From assembly GCA_017539385.1 (NCBI GenBank), contig JAFYHC010000048.1, positions 1 through 64,000 on the forward strand: a stretch of 64,000 nucleotides of DNA. The letters run 5' to 3'. Positions 28,711-38,626 of this stretch are shown piece after piece (position 1 is the stretch's first letter; each line of letters starts with the position of its first letter). The stretch is from Solobacterium sp. (lineage in GTDB: Bacteria; Bacillota_I; Bacilli_A; Erysipelotrichales; Erysipelotrichaceae). The position numbers were made by a program, and so were the translations under genes. Under the pieces are notes generated by a model, which did no database searches, had not been told where the DNA came from, and saw only the letters and a program-made list of their open reading frames with translations.

Positions 28711-28741
28711 AAAAAAGGATTCCGGTCGGAATCTTTTTTTA
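28711..28741. terminator. Bidirectional terminator between rpmB and thiN
   Basis: GATTCC / GGAATC stem with a 4-nt loop flanked by an A-run and a T-run; serves rpmB (plus) and the thiN end of the priA cluster (minus). Confidence 0.88.
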
Positions 28742-28747
28742 TGTTCT

Positions 28748-29356
28748 TTACTGATCCAGGCATTCCATGACTGTCACGATTCCCTCGTGCACCGTCAGAA
28801 TGCCCTCCTGTGCCGTGATCTCATTGGAAACGGTATAGAGATCATCCGGTTTGATCGTGCGCTTATGAAGCGGGTATTTCATCCCTTCCAGAGAGATCTC
28901 TGCATGAGATGATGTAAAAAATGACATATAGCAGTCCGGGCGGTATGGAAATGCATACCGTCCTTTTGTACATGCATGCACTTTATTGCCTCTGTCCCAG
29001 AGAACCACCTGCCCGGGATACTTTTCCGCCAGGCGCAGATTGATCACAAGATGATCAATGCGTCCGCCCGTTCCCCCGATCAGCCAGATCTCCTCATACC
29101 CTTTTTCCAGGCAGAAGCGGATCGCCGCCTCACTGTCGGTATCATCCTTGATGCGCGGCAGAATGGTAAGCTCTGCCCCGCTGTCCATGATCCGCTGCAT
29201 TTCTTCCGTACTGACAGAATCAAAATCACCGATCGCATGCCGCACTTTGCATCCCTGATCCAGAAGAAACAATGTGCCGCGGTCACAGCCGATATACTCC
29301 CCCTCGACCGGCGGGAATGCATCTGTCAGCTTGAGGGCTACAATTGCTCTATTCAA
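28748..29356 (-). CDS. thiN: Thiamine diphosphokinase
   Basis: About 202 residues. It transfers pyrophosphate from ATP to thiamine. G-C-D-R-G, G-D-F-D-S-V, D-x-T-D-S-E-A-A and G-G-T-G-G-R-I-D-H family motifs are all present. The start is uncertain: a TTG at 29356 giving x-N-R-A-I-V-A-L fits the family N-terminus and overlaps rpe by 8 bp; an in-frame ATG at 29383 is the alternative. No clear ribosome site for either. Last gene of the priA cluster. Confidence 0.92.
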   Translation of the reverse strand: MNRAIVALKLTDAFPPVEGEYIGCDRGTLFLLDQGCKVRHAIGDFDSVSTEEMQRIMDSGAELTILPRIKDDTDSEAAIRFCLEKGYEEIWLIGGTGGRIDHLVINLRLAEKYPGQVVLWDRGNKVHACTKGRYAFPYRPDCYMSFFTSSHAEISLEGMKYPLHKRTIKPDDLYTVSNEITAQEGILTVHEGIVTVMECLDQ

Positions 29357-29990
29357 GGGACTGCACAGCTTTCTTGATATCATTTTTGAAGACATAGGAA
29401 CCAGCTACGAGCACATCGCATCCGGCCATGCGGCACATGGCACCGGTCTCTTCGTTGATGCCGCCGTCCACTTCGATTAGTGCAGCGACTCCTGCTTCAT
29501 CGATCCATTTGCGCAATGTGCGTATCCTTCCGACTGCTTCGGCATGGAACTTCTGTCCGCCGAAGCCCGGTTCCACCGACATGATCAGAAACAGATCAAA
29601 ATCTGCAAGATACGGTTTCAGCACTTCCACCGGCGTCTTCGGCTTGATCGAAAGACCTGCCTTCTTGCCAAGGGAATGAATGCGCTGGGCAAAGGGACGG
29701 ATCTGATCTTCTTCCATTGCCTCATAATGCACAGTCACAAGATCTGCACCGGCTTCCAGAAAAATCGTGCTGTAGGTCAGCGGATCGGACACCATCAGGT
29801 GCACATCCTTGAACAGCGGTGAGATTTTGCAGAATGCTTTCAGGATATCCGGTCCGAAGGAAAGATTCGGCACGAAATGTCCGTCCATGACATCAAAATG
29901 CATCCAGGCAGCGTCCGAGGCATTGAGTTCCTCGATCTGCGTGCGTGTATCGGTAAAGTCCAGCGATAAAACAGATGGTGCAACGATCAT
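29349..29990 (-). CDS. rpe: Ribulose-phosphate 3-epimerase
   Basis: A 213-residue TIM barrel interconverting ribulose 5-phosphate and xylulose 5-phosphate. A-P-S-V-L-S-L-D-F, H-F-D-V-M-D-G-H-F-V-P-N, V-E-P-G-F-G-G-Q-K-F and E-V-D-G-G-I-N are conserved metal and substrate blocks. ATGA overlap with rsgA. Confidence 0.97.
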   Translation of the reverse strand: MIVAPSVLSLDFTDTRTQIEELNASDAAWMHFDVMDGHFVPNLSFGPDILKAFCKISPLFKDVHLMVSDPLTYSTIFLEAGADLVTVHYEAMEEDQIRPFAQRIHSLGKKAGLSIKPKTPVEVLKPYLADFDLFLIMSVEPGFGGQKFHAEAVGRIRTLRKWIDEAGVAALIEVDGGINEETGAMCRMAGCDVLVAGSYVFKNDIKKAVQSLE

Positions 29991-30850
29991 GAATATTTCT
30001 CCTTCCTGTCCTGAATCATTTTCAGAACTGCCAGATAATTCTCATGGCGGATCCTGGGGATCACTCCTTCTTCCACTGCCTGCTTGACGGCGCATCCCGG
30101 TTCATTCTGGTGTACGCAGTCATTGAAATAGCACTGGCCGATATACGGCGTAAAGTCCGGTACGCATTCGGCAAGTTCTTTCTCCTGAATCCGGGAGAAA
30201 TCAATGGAGCTGAAGCCCGGTGTATCCGCTACAAGACCGCCTGCAATGGCATGCAGTTCATTGTGCCGTGTCGTATGCTTTCCCCGTCCCAGTGCCTTGG
30301 AGATCTCCTGGGTAGCCAGATGGAATGAAGGATTCAGTTCATTTAACAGCGTGCTCTTGCCCGCTCCGCTTTGTCCGGTCAGTACGCTGATCTTATCGGT
30401 CAGTATCTCTGCCAATTGCGGATTCAGCGTTCCCATCGCACAGCGGACGACTTTCATCGGTCCCTTTTCATATTCCCGGATGCGTTCTTCGATTTCATCC
30501 GGAATGCCAAGATCGCACTTTGTAACGCAAAGAAGCGGCGTAATGCCGGCATGCTCGATCAGCATCGCCAGCCGGTCCACCAGAGCGGAAGAAAAGTCCG
30601 GGTCCACAACGCTCATGACGATCAGTGCCTGATCGACATTGGCCACATATGGCCGATAGAGCAGATTACGCCGGGGCAGGATCTTCTGCACCGTCCACAT
30701 TCCCTCACTCAGCTTTGCTTCTACCATATCCCCCGCTGCCGGGATATCCTGCCGGCGGATCTTGCCGGTCAGTATGCCCTTATGACGGACGCCTTCTTCA
30801 TCCAGAAGCGTATATTCTCTTGATACGATTTTCACGATTCGTGCGATCAT
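29987..30850 (-). CDS. rsgA: Ribosome small subunit GTPase RsgA
   Basis: A 287-residue circularly permuted GTPase for late 30S maturation. OB fold, then G4 T-K-C-D, then G1 G-Q-S-G-A-G-K-S-T and D-T-P-G-F. The C-terminal zinc finger has cysteines in C-Y-F-N-D-C-V-H and P-G-C. It lies 10 bp after prkC. Confidence 0.97.
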   Translation of the reverse strand: MIARIVKIVSREYTLLDEEGVRHKGILTGKIRRQDIPAAGDMVEAKLSEGMWTVQKILPRRNLLYRPYVANVDQALIVMSVVDPDFSSALVDRLAMLIEHAGITPLLCVTKCDLGIPDEIEERIREYEKGPMKVVRCAMGTLNPQLAEILTDKISVLTGQSGAGKSTLLNELNPSFHLATQEISKALGRGKHTTRHNELHAIAGGLVADTPGFSSIDFSRIQEKELAECVPDFTPYIGQCYFNDCVHQNEPGCAVKQAVEEGVIPRIRHENYLAVLKMIQDRKEKYS

Positions 30851-30860
30851 AGTCTCCTCA

Positions 30861-32567
30861 TCAGTAGTAATACAGAATCACGTAGTTATCTTCTTTCTGG
30901 GTGTATTCACTGCCCGCCTGCGGCGAACATTCCACCACGACGCCGAAGACAAGCGTCTCCCGCTGCTCTTCGCTCATGCCCGATGTATCGTGCACGGATG
31001 CTACAGCGGAAATTCCCATGCTTTCCAGATACTGGATGGCATCTGCCACTTCCATTCCCATGATATCTTCCGGGATGATCACTGTCGGATAACTGGAATA
31101 GACCAGCGTGATCTGGGCCGGGGATGCCGGATCGAATTTCTCTCGCGGCAGCAATTGTTCCTGACGGATGACGGTGCCGCTGGGTGCTTCGCTTTCTTCT
31201 TCTTTGATTTCGATCTGCAATAGCGGATACTGCGAGAGTTCTTCCTGCACATCACGGATATTCTGTCCCGTATAATCCGGCACGGTAATGCCGATGCCGC
31301 TGGAGACAGTTACTTTGATCATCGTGCCTTCTTCAACTTCCGTTCCGGTATCGGGTTCACTGGCGATGATCTTCCCCTTTTCCACGCTGTCCGTCAGGAT
31401 ATAGGTCACTTCCGGATCCACGCTCAGTTCCTGTGCACTGCATGCATCTTTGGCTTCGGTAATGGTCATGCCGATCAGATCCGGCACTTCCACCATCTTC
31501 GGACCAAGATGCACGATGCCCGAAAAGACCAGAGCAAAATAGATGCCTGCCAATACCAGCACCGTCAATGAAATGCCAAGCAGAACATTCATGCGCTGGC
31601 TGTGGATATCGACCTTGACCGGTTTATCGGACTTTGGCTCTTCCTTCTTTTCCGGTTTCTTTTCCGGCACAGCCGTCTTCTTTTCACTCTGGCGGCTGTT
31701 TTTCTTTGCCGGCTCATCCAGCACCAGCGGCTTTTCATCCGCCCGTTCCGGACGCAGGCATGTATCCAGATCCCGCAGCATTTCCTGACAGCTGCGATAG
31801 CGCTTCGCAGGATCTTTGGCGGTTGCCCGGGTGATGATATTGGCGATCGACTGGGGCACGTCCTTGTTCTTTTCCATGATGTCCGGGAATGGTTCCCGCA
31901 TATGCATCAGTGCCACCTGGATCGCTGCATCGGCCTTGAACGGCACTTCTTTCGACAGCATCTCATACAGCACTACACCCAGTGCATAGATGTCGGACTG
32001 GGCACTGGCCGGCTTTCCCTGAGAAAGCTCCGGAGCAAGATAATGGACGGAACCCATGACATTGTTGGTCTGGGTCAGAGCCATGCTGCCTTTGGCAGTT
32101 GCGATGCCGAAGTCCAGGATCTTTACCGTGCCGTCTGCCTTGACGATCACATTCTGCGGTTTGATATCACGGTGGATGATGCCCTTGGAGTGGGCTTCTG
32201 CTACAGCAGATACCAGCTGCCGCATGATGTCGACCGCTTCTTCTTTATAGAGCGGTCCGCGGGAACGGATCACATTCTTCAATGTACGTCCCGGTACATA
32301 TTCCATAACGATGTAATGATGTCCCTTGTAGTCACCGACATCGTAGATCTCCACGATATTGGGATGCGCCAGCGCGGTCGCTGCCTGTGCTTCCCTTTCA
32401 AAGCGCATGAGCGAGACGGTATCGTTGCTGAGATCGGCACGCAGGATCTTGATCGCCACATTGCGTGAGAGAATCGTATCCACTGCCTTGAAGACGTCCG
32501 CCATGCCGCCCTGTCCGATATGTTCGATGACTTCATAGCGGTTTGCGATTACATTCTTTCTCGCCAT
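30861..32567 (-). CDS. prkC: PASTA-domain Ser/Thr protein kinase (PrkC/StkP type)
   Basis: A 568-residue membrane kinase that senses wall muropeptides or lipid II and controls growth and division. Kinase domain 11-270 with Lys40, H-R-D at 132-134, D-F-G at 152-154 and A-P-E. A Lys/Glu-rich juxtamembrane linker (285-320) and a single membrane segment 327-349 follow. Three PASTA repeats lie at about 357-423, 426-492 and 494-567. Start overlaps the phosphatase gene by 19 bp. Confidence 0.97.
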   Translation of the reverse strand: MARKNVIANRYEVIEHIGQGGMADVFKAVDTILSRNVAIKILRADLSNDTVSLMRFEREAQAATALAHPNIVEIYDVGDYKGHHYIVMEYVPGRTLKNVIRSRGPLYKEEAVDIMRQLVSAVAEAHSKGIIHRDIKPQNVIVKADGTVKILDFGIATAKGSMALTQTNNVMGSVHYLAPELSQGKPASAQSDIYALGVVLYEMLSKEVPFKADAAIQVALMHMREPFPDIMEKNKDVPQSIANIITRATAKDPAKRYRSCQEMLRDLDTCLRPERADEKPLVLDEPAKKNSRQSEKKTAVPEKKPEKKEEPKSDKPVKVDIHSQRMNVLLGISLTVLVLAGIYFALVFSGIVHLGPKMVEVPDLIGMTITEAKDACSAQELSVDPEVTYILTDSVEKGKIIASEPDTGTEVEEGTMIKVTVSSGIGITVPDYTGQNIRDVQEELSQYPLLQIEIKEEESEAPSGTVIRQEQLLPREKFDPASPAQITLVYSSYPTVIIPEDIMGMEVADAIQYLESMGISAVASVHDTSGMSEEQRETLVFGVVVECSPQAGSEYTQKEDNYVILYYY

Positions 32568-33313
32568 CCGTACTCATCTCCTTCCATATCGATCAGAATT
32601 GCCGTGACATTATCGTATCCCCCGGCATTCAGCGCTTCCTTGAGAAGACCTCTGACCCGCAAGGAGGGATCACGGTCCTTATCCAGCACAATGCGCCGGA
32701 TCGTCTCTTCTTTCACATAACCATGCAGGCCATCGCTGCATAACAGCACGCCCCGGAAATCCTCCGCATGCAGATCAATGTCTGCACGCACGGTCTCCCA
32801 TACGCCCAGTGCATTGGTCAGTACGTTCTTGCGCGGATAGTTTTCTGCTTCTTCCAGTGTCAGTTCCCCATGCATCAGAAGATCATTGACCAGGGTATGA
32901 TCGCTGGTCAATTGGGAAAAACGGCCGTTCTTCCAGAATGCATAGGCACGGCTGTCTCCGATATTGACGATAAAGTTGCCCACTGCCGATACCAGAAAGC
33001 CGACAAATGTCGTACCCAGTCCCTTGTATTTGGCATGGGTCTCACCATAGGTAAAGATCTCTTTATTGGCTTCCTGCACCGTATTGCGGATCCACTGGCG
33101 TGCTTCTTCGGCACTGGCAAAACCGTCGTTTTCCGAGAAGGCTTTGGAGAAGTAGCCGATCGCCATGCGGCTGGCGATATCACCGCCGCGGTTGCCGCCG
33201 ATTCCGTCGCATACAATTGCAAAAACGTCATCCGCACCGTTGGCTGCGATGACGTAACTGTCCTGATTGGTCTTGCGGACAAGGCCTTTGTTCGTCAATC
33301 CGTAGTATTTCAT
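32549..33313 (-). CDS. stp: PP2C-family protein phosphatase (Stp/PrpC)
   Basis: A 254-residue metal-dependent phosphatase that reverses PrkC phosphorylation. N-Q-D, V-C-D-G-I-G-G, G-D-S-R-A-Y, S-D-G-L and the closing Y-D-N-V-T motif carry the metal ligands. Sits between rlmN (ATGA overlap) and prkC, the standard pair. Confidence 0.97.
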   Translation of the reverse strand: MKYYGLTNKGLVRKTNQDSYVIAANGADDVFAIVCDGIGGNRGGDIASRMAIGYFSKAFSENDGFASAEEARQWIRNTVQEANKEIFTYGETHAKYKGLGTTFVGFLVSAVGNFIVNIGDSRAYAFWKNGRFSQLTSDHTLVNDLLMHGELTLEEAENYPRKNVLTNALGVWETVRADIDLHAEDFRGVLLCSDGLHGYVKEETIRRIVLDKDRDPSLRVRGLLKEALNAGGYDNVTAILIDMEGDEYGWRERM

Positions 33314-34356
33314 TGCGGCTGCTTGTTCCTTTCATGCTTCGCACGCAGCTGTCCGCATGCCGCATCAATATCTTCCCCATGACGGGAGCGCAGTGTCGCC
33401 TTGACACCGTTTTTCATTAATACATCGTAGAAGTGCAGCGCCTGTCTGTCCGTTGCACTTTGATAGCCGTGTTCATCCACGGAGTTATACGGGATCAGAT
33501 TCACATAGGCATTCATGCCCCGGATCAGATCCGCCAGCTGTTTTCCGTCTTCATCGCTGTCATTGACACCATGCAGCAGAATGTATTCAAACGTCAGTCT
33601 GCGGTGATTGTCCTCACTGTAGTCCTTTAAGGCTGCCATCAGTTCATCCAGCGGATATGCCCTGTCAACAGGCATCAGCTTGCGGCGCAGTTCATCATTG
33701 GGTGCGTGCAGGCTGATCGCCAGGTTGTACTGATAATGTCCGGCTGCGAATTCGCGGATCTTCGGAACGATGCCGCAGGTGGAAATCGTGATATGACGCG
33801 CACCGATCGCCAGTCCGTGATCACTGTTGATGATCCGGCAGAAATTCATGACATTGTCATAATTGTCAAACGGCTCACCCGTGCCCATGATGACGATGTT
33901 GTTGATGCGCTTCTCTTCTTTGTCCAGCTCTTTCTGCACATACATCACCTGGGCAGTGATTTCACCTGCTGTCAGATCACGCTGCTTTTTCAGCAGTCCG
34001 GACGCACAGAAAGTACATCCCATATTGCAGCCGACCTGTGAAGATACACACAGGCTCTCGCCGAAATGGAAATGCATGAGCACCGTCTCCACAAAACTTC
34101 CATCCTGCATCCGGAACAGGTATTTCGCTGTCCCGTCACGTGCCGTCTGACGGTCTGCTTCTTCCAGCGGCATGATGCAGTATTCTTCCTGCAATTGCTC
34201 CAGCAAAGAGGCAGGCAGATCGCTCATCTCGGAAAAAGACGATGCATGTTTTCGATATAACCAGGAATACAGCTGCTTTGCGCGGTAGGCTTTCTGCCCC
34301 TTCGCCTTCAGCATCTCTTCTGTTTCCTGCAGGTTCAGATCATAAATCGTACGCAT
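33310..34356 (-). CDS. rlmN: 23S rRNA/tRNA m2A methyltransferase RlmN
   Basis: A 348-residue radical SAM enzyme for m2A2503 of 23S rRNA and A37 of some tRNAs. Cluster motif C-N-M-G-C-T-F-C, G-T-G-E-P, and the Cys near the C-terminus in A-A-C-G-Q-L needed for the methyl-transfer mechanism. It lies 14 bp after rsmB. Confidence 0.97.
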   Translation of the reverse strand: MRTIYDLNLQETEEMLKAKGQKAYRAKQLYSWLYRKHASSFSEMSDLPASLLEQLQEEYCIMPLEEADRQTARDGTAKYLFRMQDGSFVETVLMHFHFGESLCVSSQVGCNMGCTFCASGLLKKQRDLTAGEITAQVMYVQKELDKEEKRINNIVIMGTGEPFDNYDNVMNFCRIINSDHGLAIGARHITISTCGIVPKIREFAAGHYQYNLAISLHAPNDELRRKLMPVDRAYPLDELMAALKDYSEDNHRRLTFEYILLHGVNDSDEDGKQLADLIRGMNAYVNLIPYNSVDEHGYQSATDRQALHFYDVLMKNGVKATLRSRHGEDIDAACGQLRAKHERNKQPQ

Positions 34357-34370
34357 ATGTAGTTATTCTA

Positions 34371-35594
34371 TCATATCTGCAGTGTTTTTCTATGCAATTT
34401 CGCAAGGTAGAATCCATCTGCTTCATTCGCATGCGGAAACAGTGTTTCTTCCGCAAGCAGTTCAAAGTCTTCGTGTCTTGTTAAGAATGCCTGTATCTGT
34501 CTCTCATTTTCCTTGCGGTTGAGCGTACAGGTACTGTATACCAGTATGCCATCCAGCTTTAATGCGTCATGACAGGCTTCCAGTATCCTGGCCTGTGTCT
34601 CAGCAATGGAATCGATATCTTCCGGAGCCAGATGCCAGCGGATCTCCGGCTTATGGGAAAGATCCCCAAGACCTGAGCATGGCACATCGCACAGGATGCG
34701 GTCAAAGTACTGTGTTTCTTCCCGCTTCATGCAGGCATCGCGCGTTTCGGTCCTGACGATCGATACACCGGTCTTTTCCATCAGCTGATCGATCAGTCCG
34801 CAGCGCTGTTCATAGAGATCACAGGCAGTGATCTCTCCCTCATTATGCATCATGCAGGCGGTCTGCTGTGTCTTTGTGCCCGGCGCAGCACATACATCCA
34901 GCACACGCATGCCGCTGCGGGCATCGAGTGCCTGCACGACGCGCTGGGAACTGCGGTCCTGGATCAGTACGTTTCCGTTCTGGAACCATGTGCTGCGGCT
35001 TAAAACGCCCTCATAGCGGAAGCAGTCCCCTTCCACCATGACAATGCGGGGATCTGCCGCAAGGCCGGGATCTTTCTTCAGCGTATTGATGCGTCCGTAT
35101 ACCGGATGTTCTTTCTGATCTGCCTTCAGGATATTCAAAGTTTCTTCTTTCCCATAGTGGGCGATCCATAAGCGCACCAGCCATTCCGGATGGCTGTAGC
35201 GTACCGACCAGTCTGATGGCGTATCCCCATCCGGCACTGCCAGTCCCTTTTCCGCAACGGTGCGCAATACGGCATTCACAAAGCCTTTCTCTGCTTTTCT
35301 TGCCATTGCGGCTGCTTCGCTTACCGCTGCGTAGGCCGGGATGCCGTCCGCAAAAAACATCTGGCATACTGCCAGATCCAGCAAAAGCGCTGTACGGGGA
35401 CGCACGCGGGAATGGACATGGGGACGCCATTGTGCTTCTAACAGCGAATAGTTGCGTATCGTTTCATAGATCAGATGCGCTGCCTGAGCGGTTTCCTTCG
35501 CTTCTAACGGACACTTCCGCAGGATCAAAGAAGCATAGCCATGTTCGTAAAAGACGCGGTACAGCACGTCCAGTGCATATTCTCTTGCGTTCAT
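34371..35594 (-). CDS. rsmB: 16S rRNA m5C967 methyltransferase RsmB
   Basis: A 407-residue enzyme. N-terminal NusB-like domain and C-terminal methyltransferase with V-C-A-A-P-G-T-K-T, D-V-P-C-S-G-L-G (one catalytic cysteine) and S-T-C-T-L (the second). It lies 9 bp after priA and before rlmN as in other Bacillota; fmt, usually between priA and rsmB, is absent here. Confidence 0.96.
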   Translation of the reverse strand: MNAREYALDVLYRVFYEHGYASLILRKCPLEAKETAQAAHLIYETIRNYSLLEAQWRPHVHSRVRPRTALLLDLAVCQMFFADGIPAYAAVSEAAAMARKAEKGFVNAVLRTVAEKGLAVPDGDTPSDWSVRYSHPEWLVRLWIAHYGKEETLNILKADQKEHPVYGRINTLKKDPGLAADPRIVMVEGDCFRYEGVLSRSTWFQNGNVLIQDRSSQRVVQALDARSGMRVLDVCAAPGTKTQQTACMMHNEGEITACDLYEQRCGLIDQLMEKTGVSIVRTETRDACMKREETQYFDRILCDVPCSGLGDLSHKPEIRWHLAPEDIDSIAETQARILEACHDALKLDGILVYSTCTLNRKENERQIQAFLTRHEDFELLAEETLFPHANEADGFYLAKLHRKTLQI

Positions 35595-35603
35595 TGTGCC
35601 TCC

Positions 35604-37766
35604 TTAATCCAGTGTCATCGGATCCACATCGACTTTGACAGATACTTTGCTGTCGATACCCTGATCCAGTACCTTTCTCACGGCTGTGCGCATTTCCTGC
35701 GGGTCTTTTCCCTTTAACAGGATACGGCATCTGCTGCGGTCATTGATGCGCAACAGCTGCAGCACACCGATCACCTTGAAATTCCCGGACAGTGCCCGCT
35801 TGAATTCCATGGCTGCTGCTTCGGTGCGGGAAGGATCCATCCCGCTGAATGTCACAGCGATCATATATGTATACGGCGGATACATTCCGGCATGACGGAA
35901 ATGCATCTCATTCACAAAGAAACTCTCATAATCCTGCTGTGCTGCACAGCTGACCGCATAGTGGTCAGGATGGTATACCTGGAAAACGACTTCGCCATGA
36001 TCCTGTGCCCGGCCGCTTCGTCCGGCTGCCTGCATGAGCAGATCAAATGTCGTCTCACAGCTGCGGAAGTCCGTCCGTGCCAGACCATCATCCCCATTCA
36101 GCACACCCACCAGCGTAACATCGGGATAATCCAGTCCCTTAGCGATCATCTGCGTTCCCAGCAGTATATCTGCTTCATGCCTGCCAAAGGCTTTCAGGAT
36201 CTCCTCATGGCCGTTCTTGCGGGCCGTTGTATCGGCATCCATGCGCAGCACTTTCCTGCCCGGAAAGCGCATCTGCACTTCTTCTTCCAGCTTCTGCGTC
36301 CCGTATCCGTATGCCGTAAAGCCGCTGTCACTGCCGCACTTCGGGCAGATACGCGGCACACGGATCTCCGTTCCGCACGTATGGCATTTCATACTGCGGC
36401 TTTCCCGGTGCCAGCTCATGGCCAGATCGCAATGCGGACAGGTGATCACTTCCTGACATGCCCGGCACGATAATCTTGCATGGTACCCTCTGCGGTTTAA
36501 AAGCAAAATGACCTGACGGCCGTTTGCGAGCACCTCTTCCATCTTTCCCCGCAGGGTTTCCGAAAGAATATACGATTCTCCCCGCTGCACGGCTTCTTTC
36601 ATATTGACCAGCGTCACTTTGGGAAGCGTGTCATTGACTCTGTGGTCCAGCTTCAGCAGATGATAGACACCCCGAATCCCGCGGGCATACGATTCCAGGG
36701 ACGGCGTAGCCGAACCAAGGATCACCCGGGCATGGTGATAGGCACCGCGCCAAATTGCCGCATCCCGGCAGTGGTATGCCGGCTGGCTGTCCTGCTTGTA
36801 GGAAGAATCGTGTTCTTCATCCATCACGATCAGACCAAGATCATGGAACGGCAGAAACACCGCACTGCGCGTACCGACAACGATCTTTGCCTGCCGGGTG
36901 CGCACTTTGCGGTACTGTTCGTATTTTTCCTGCGGATTGAGACCGCTGTGATACACAGCAAGATCTTCTCCGAAGCGGTCATAAACACGCTGGATCATCT
37001 GCGGCGTCAGAGCAATTTCCGGCACCAGTAATAATACCTGCCGTCCTTCATCCAGCACATGCCGGGCAAGATGAAAATAGATCTCCGTCTTGCCGGATCC
37101 CGTCACGCCCCGTAACAGAAAGACCGGATCATCCGACTGTTCGATCTCATCCATGATCTTCTGCTGGTAGGGATTCAGGGTATGGGGCTGCTGGCTTGCC
37201 GTGTGGACGGTGCTTTCAGCTGTCTTTTCCTTCTCATAGGCGATCAGCGCTCCCTTATCCACCAGTGCTTTTGCCTGGCCGGGATACTTGCTGCGCAGGT
37301 CGCTGTATTTTACTTCGTCATGATCCCGCACATAGAGGAAAGCCTCCAGCTGTTTCGGCGTCAGTTTTGTTTCTTCTTCACTCACCTTCACATAGCGCTC
37401 GCGCACTGCTTCACTGCGTCCGGCAGCCGGCTTGACCTTTGCCGGCAGCATCGCCTGGAAGCACGCGATAGCCGTTGATACGGTCTTCTCCCGCATCCAC
37501 AATGCCAGATCACGCAGTTCCGGTGTAATGAGCGGTACTTCATCCAGTACAGCATCTGCTTTGCGTACGGTATAGCCAAGGCGCTTTGAAAGTTCGTCCG
37601 GTGTTTCATCGCTTTCCTGCACGGAGTCAATAAAACCGATGACCGAACGGTTGCGCAGTGTCAGCCGCACGCGGCATCCGCTCTGTGCAGGCTCGTCTGT
37701 CCAGTATGTAAACGTGGTATCCAGTTTGCGGACCGGATGTTCCATCCAGCATTCAATCACATTCAT
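35604..37766 (-). CDS. priA: Primosomal protein N' (PriA helicase)
   Basis: A 720-residue superfamily 2 helicase restarting stalled forks. N-terminal 3'-end-binding domain; Walker A G-V-T-G-S-G-K-T near 225; D-E-E-H. A zinc region holds eight cysteines in four C-x2-C pairs (C-R-A-C, C-P-H-C, C-H-T-C, C-P-K-C). Motifs V and VI contain Q-M-I-A-K-G and Q-A-A-G-R-S-G-R. AAGGG precedes the ATG. First gene of the cluster, divergent from proB. Confidence 0.97.
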   Translation of the reverse strand: MNVIECWMEHPVRKLDTTFTYWTDEPAQSGCRVRLTLRNRSVIGFIDSVQESDETPDELSKRLGYTVRKADAVLDEVPLITPELRDLALWMREKTVSTAIACFQAMLPAKVKPAAGRSEAVRERYVKVSEEETKLTPKQLEAFLYVRDHDEVKYSDLRSKYPGQAKALVDKGALIAYEKEKTAESTVHTASQQPHTLNPYQQKIMDEIEQSDDPVFLLRGVTGSGKTEIYFHLARHVLDEGRQVLLLVPEIALTPQMIQRVYDRFGEDLAVYHSGLNPQEKYEQYRKVRTRQAKIVVGTRSAVFLPFHDLGLIVMDEEHDSSYKQDSQPAYHCRDAAIWRGAYHHARVILGSATPSLESYARGIRGVYHLLKLDHRVNDTLPKVTLVNMKEAVQRGESYILSETLRGKMEEVLANGRQVILLLNRRGYHARLSCRACQEVITCPHCDLAMSWHRESRSMKCHTCGTEIRVPRICPKCGSDSGFTAYGYGTQKLEEEVQMRFPGRKVLRMDADTTARKNGHEEILKAFGRHEADILLGTQMIAKGLDYPDVTLVGVLNGDDGLARTDFRSCETTFDLLMQAAGRSGRAQDHGEVVFQVYHPDHYAVSCAAQQDYESFFVNEMHFRHAGMYPPYTYMIAVTFSGMDPSRTEAAAMEFKRALSGNFKVIGVLQLLRINDRSRCRILLKGKDPQEMRTAVRKVLDQGIDSKVSVKVDVDPMTLD

Positions 37767-37846
37767 TTCCCTTATTCTACAACATCTCCTGTACCTTTCC
37801 CCTTAAAAAATGGCATAATACCTACAAGCATGAAAGGAGCAGTGCA
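37767..37846. promoter_or_regulatory. Divergent priA / proB promoter region
   Basis: Plus strand: a CATAAT -10-like box (37814-37819) and AAAGGAG 7 nt before the proB ATG. Minus strand: TAGAAT near 37774 before priA. Neither has a strong -35, and no T-box or other proline-sensing element fits in 80 bp. Confidence 0.45.
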
Positions 37847-38626
37847 ATGGAATATAAACGTATCGTCGTCAAGGTCGGCACTTCGACCGTCTGTCACAGC
37901 GGAGGAACTCCCAATCTCAGACGGATCGAACGCCTGTCCATGGTCCTGTCTGACATAAAAAACAGCGGTGCAGATGTTGTTCTTGTGACATCGGGCGCCA
38001 TCGGTGCAGGCATTCACAAAGCCGGCTGGACTAAACGACCCGATTCCCTGCCGGCCAAGCAGGCAGCTGCAGCGATCGGCCAGTGTGAGCTTATGAGCAT
38101 CTATGACCGCTTCTTCCGGGAATACGGTTCCATCACCGCTCAGATCCTTCTGACGAAAGACGTTCTGGAAGAAAGCAATGCCCGTCACAACTGCATGGCC
38201 ACATTCGGCGAACTGCTGGCAATGCATATCATCCCGATCGTCAATGAAAACGACTCTGTCGCTACCGAAGAAATCGTCTATGGCGATAACGATACGCTGT
38301 CCGCTGCCGTAGCGGAACTGATCGGAGCCGATCTGCTCATCCTGCTGTCGGATATCGACGGCCTCTATGATGCGGATCCTTCCGAATGTCCCGATGCAAG
38401 ACACCTGGATACTGTTACGGATCTCAATGCCGTGCGCCACCTGGCCAAAGGATCCCACTCCAGCCAGGGAACCGGCGGTATGGTGACCAAGCTCAGGGCT
38501 GCAGACATCGCCATGAACGCACACATTCCCGTGGTCATTGCCAATGGCCGTGACCCCGACATTCTCTATGACATTACCGATGGTAAGAAGATTGGGACGC
38601 TGTTTGTCCCGAAGGAGTCTGTATGA
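37847..38626 (+). CDS. proB: Glutamate 5-kinase
   Basis: A 259-residue amino acid kinase making gamma-glutamyl phosphate, the first step of proline synthesis. K-V-G-T-S-T, V-T-S-G-A-I-G-A-G, N-E-N-D-S-V and D-N-D-T-L-S-A are present. The C-terminal PUA domain of long ProB proteins is absent, as in some Bacillota. Feedback site residues cannot be judged by eye. ATGA overlap with proA. Confidence 0.96.
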   Translation: MEYKRIVVKVGTSTVCHSGGTPNLRRIERLSMVLSDIKNSGADVVLVTSGAIGAGIHKAGWTKRPDSLPAKQAAAAIGQCELMSIYDRFFREYGSITAQILLTKDVLEESNARHNCMATFGELLAMHIIPIVNENDSVATEEIVYGDNDTLSAAVAELIGADLLILLSDIDGLYDADPSECPDARHLDTVTDLNAVRHLAKGSHSSQGTGGMVTKLRAADIAMNAHIPVVIANGRDPDILYDITDGKKIGTLFVPKESV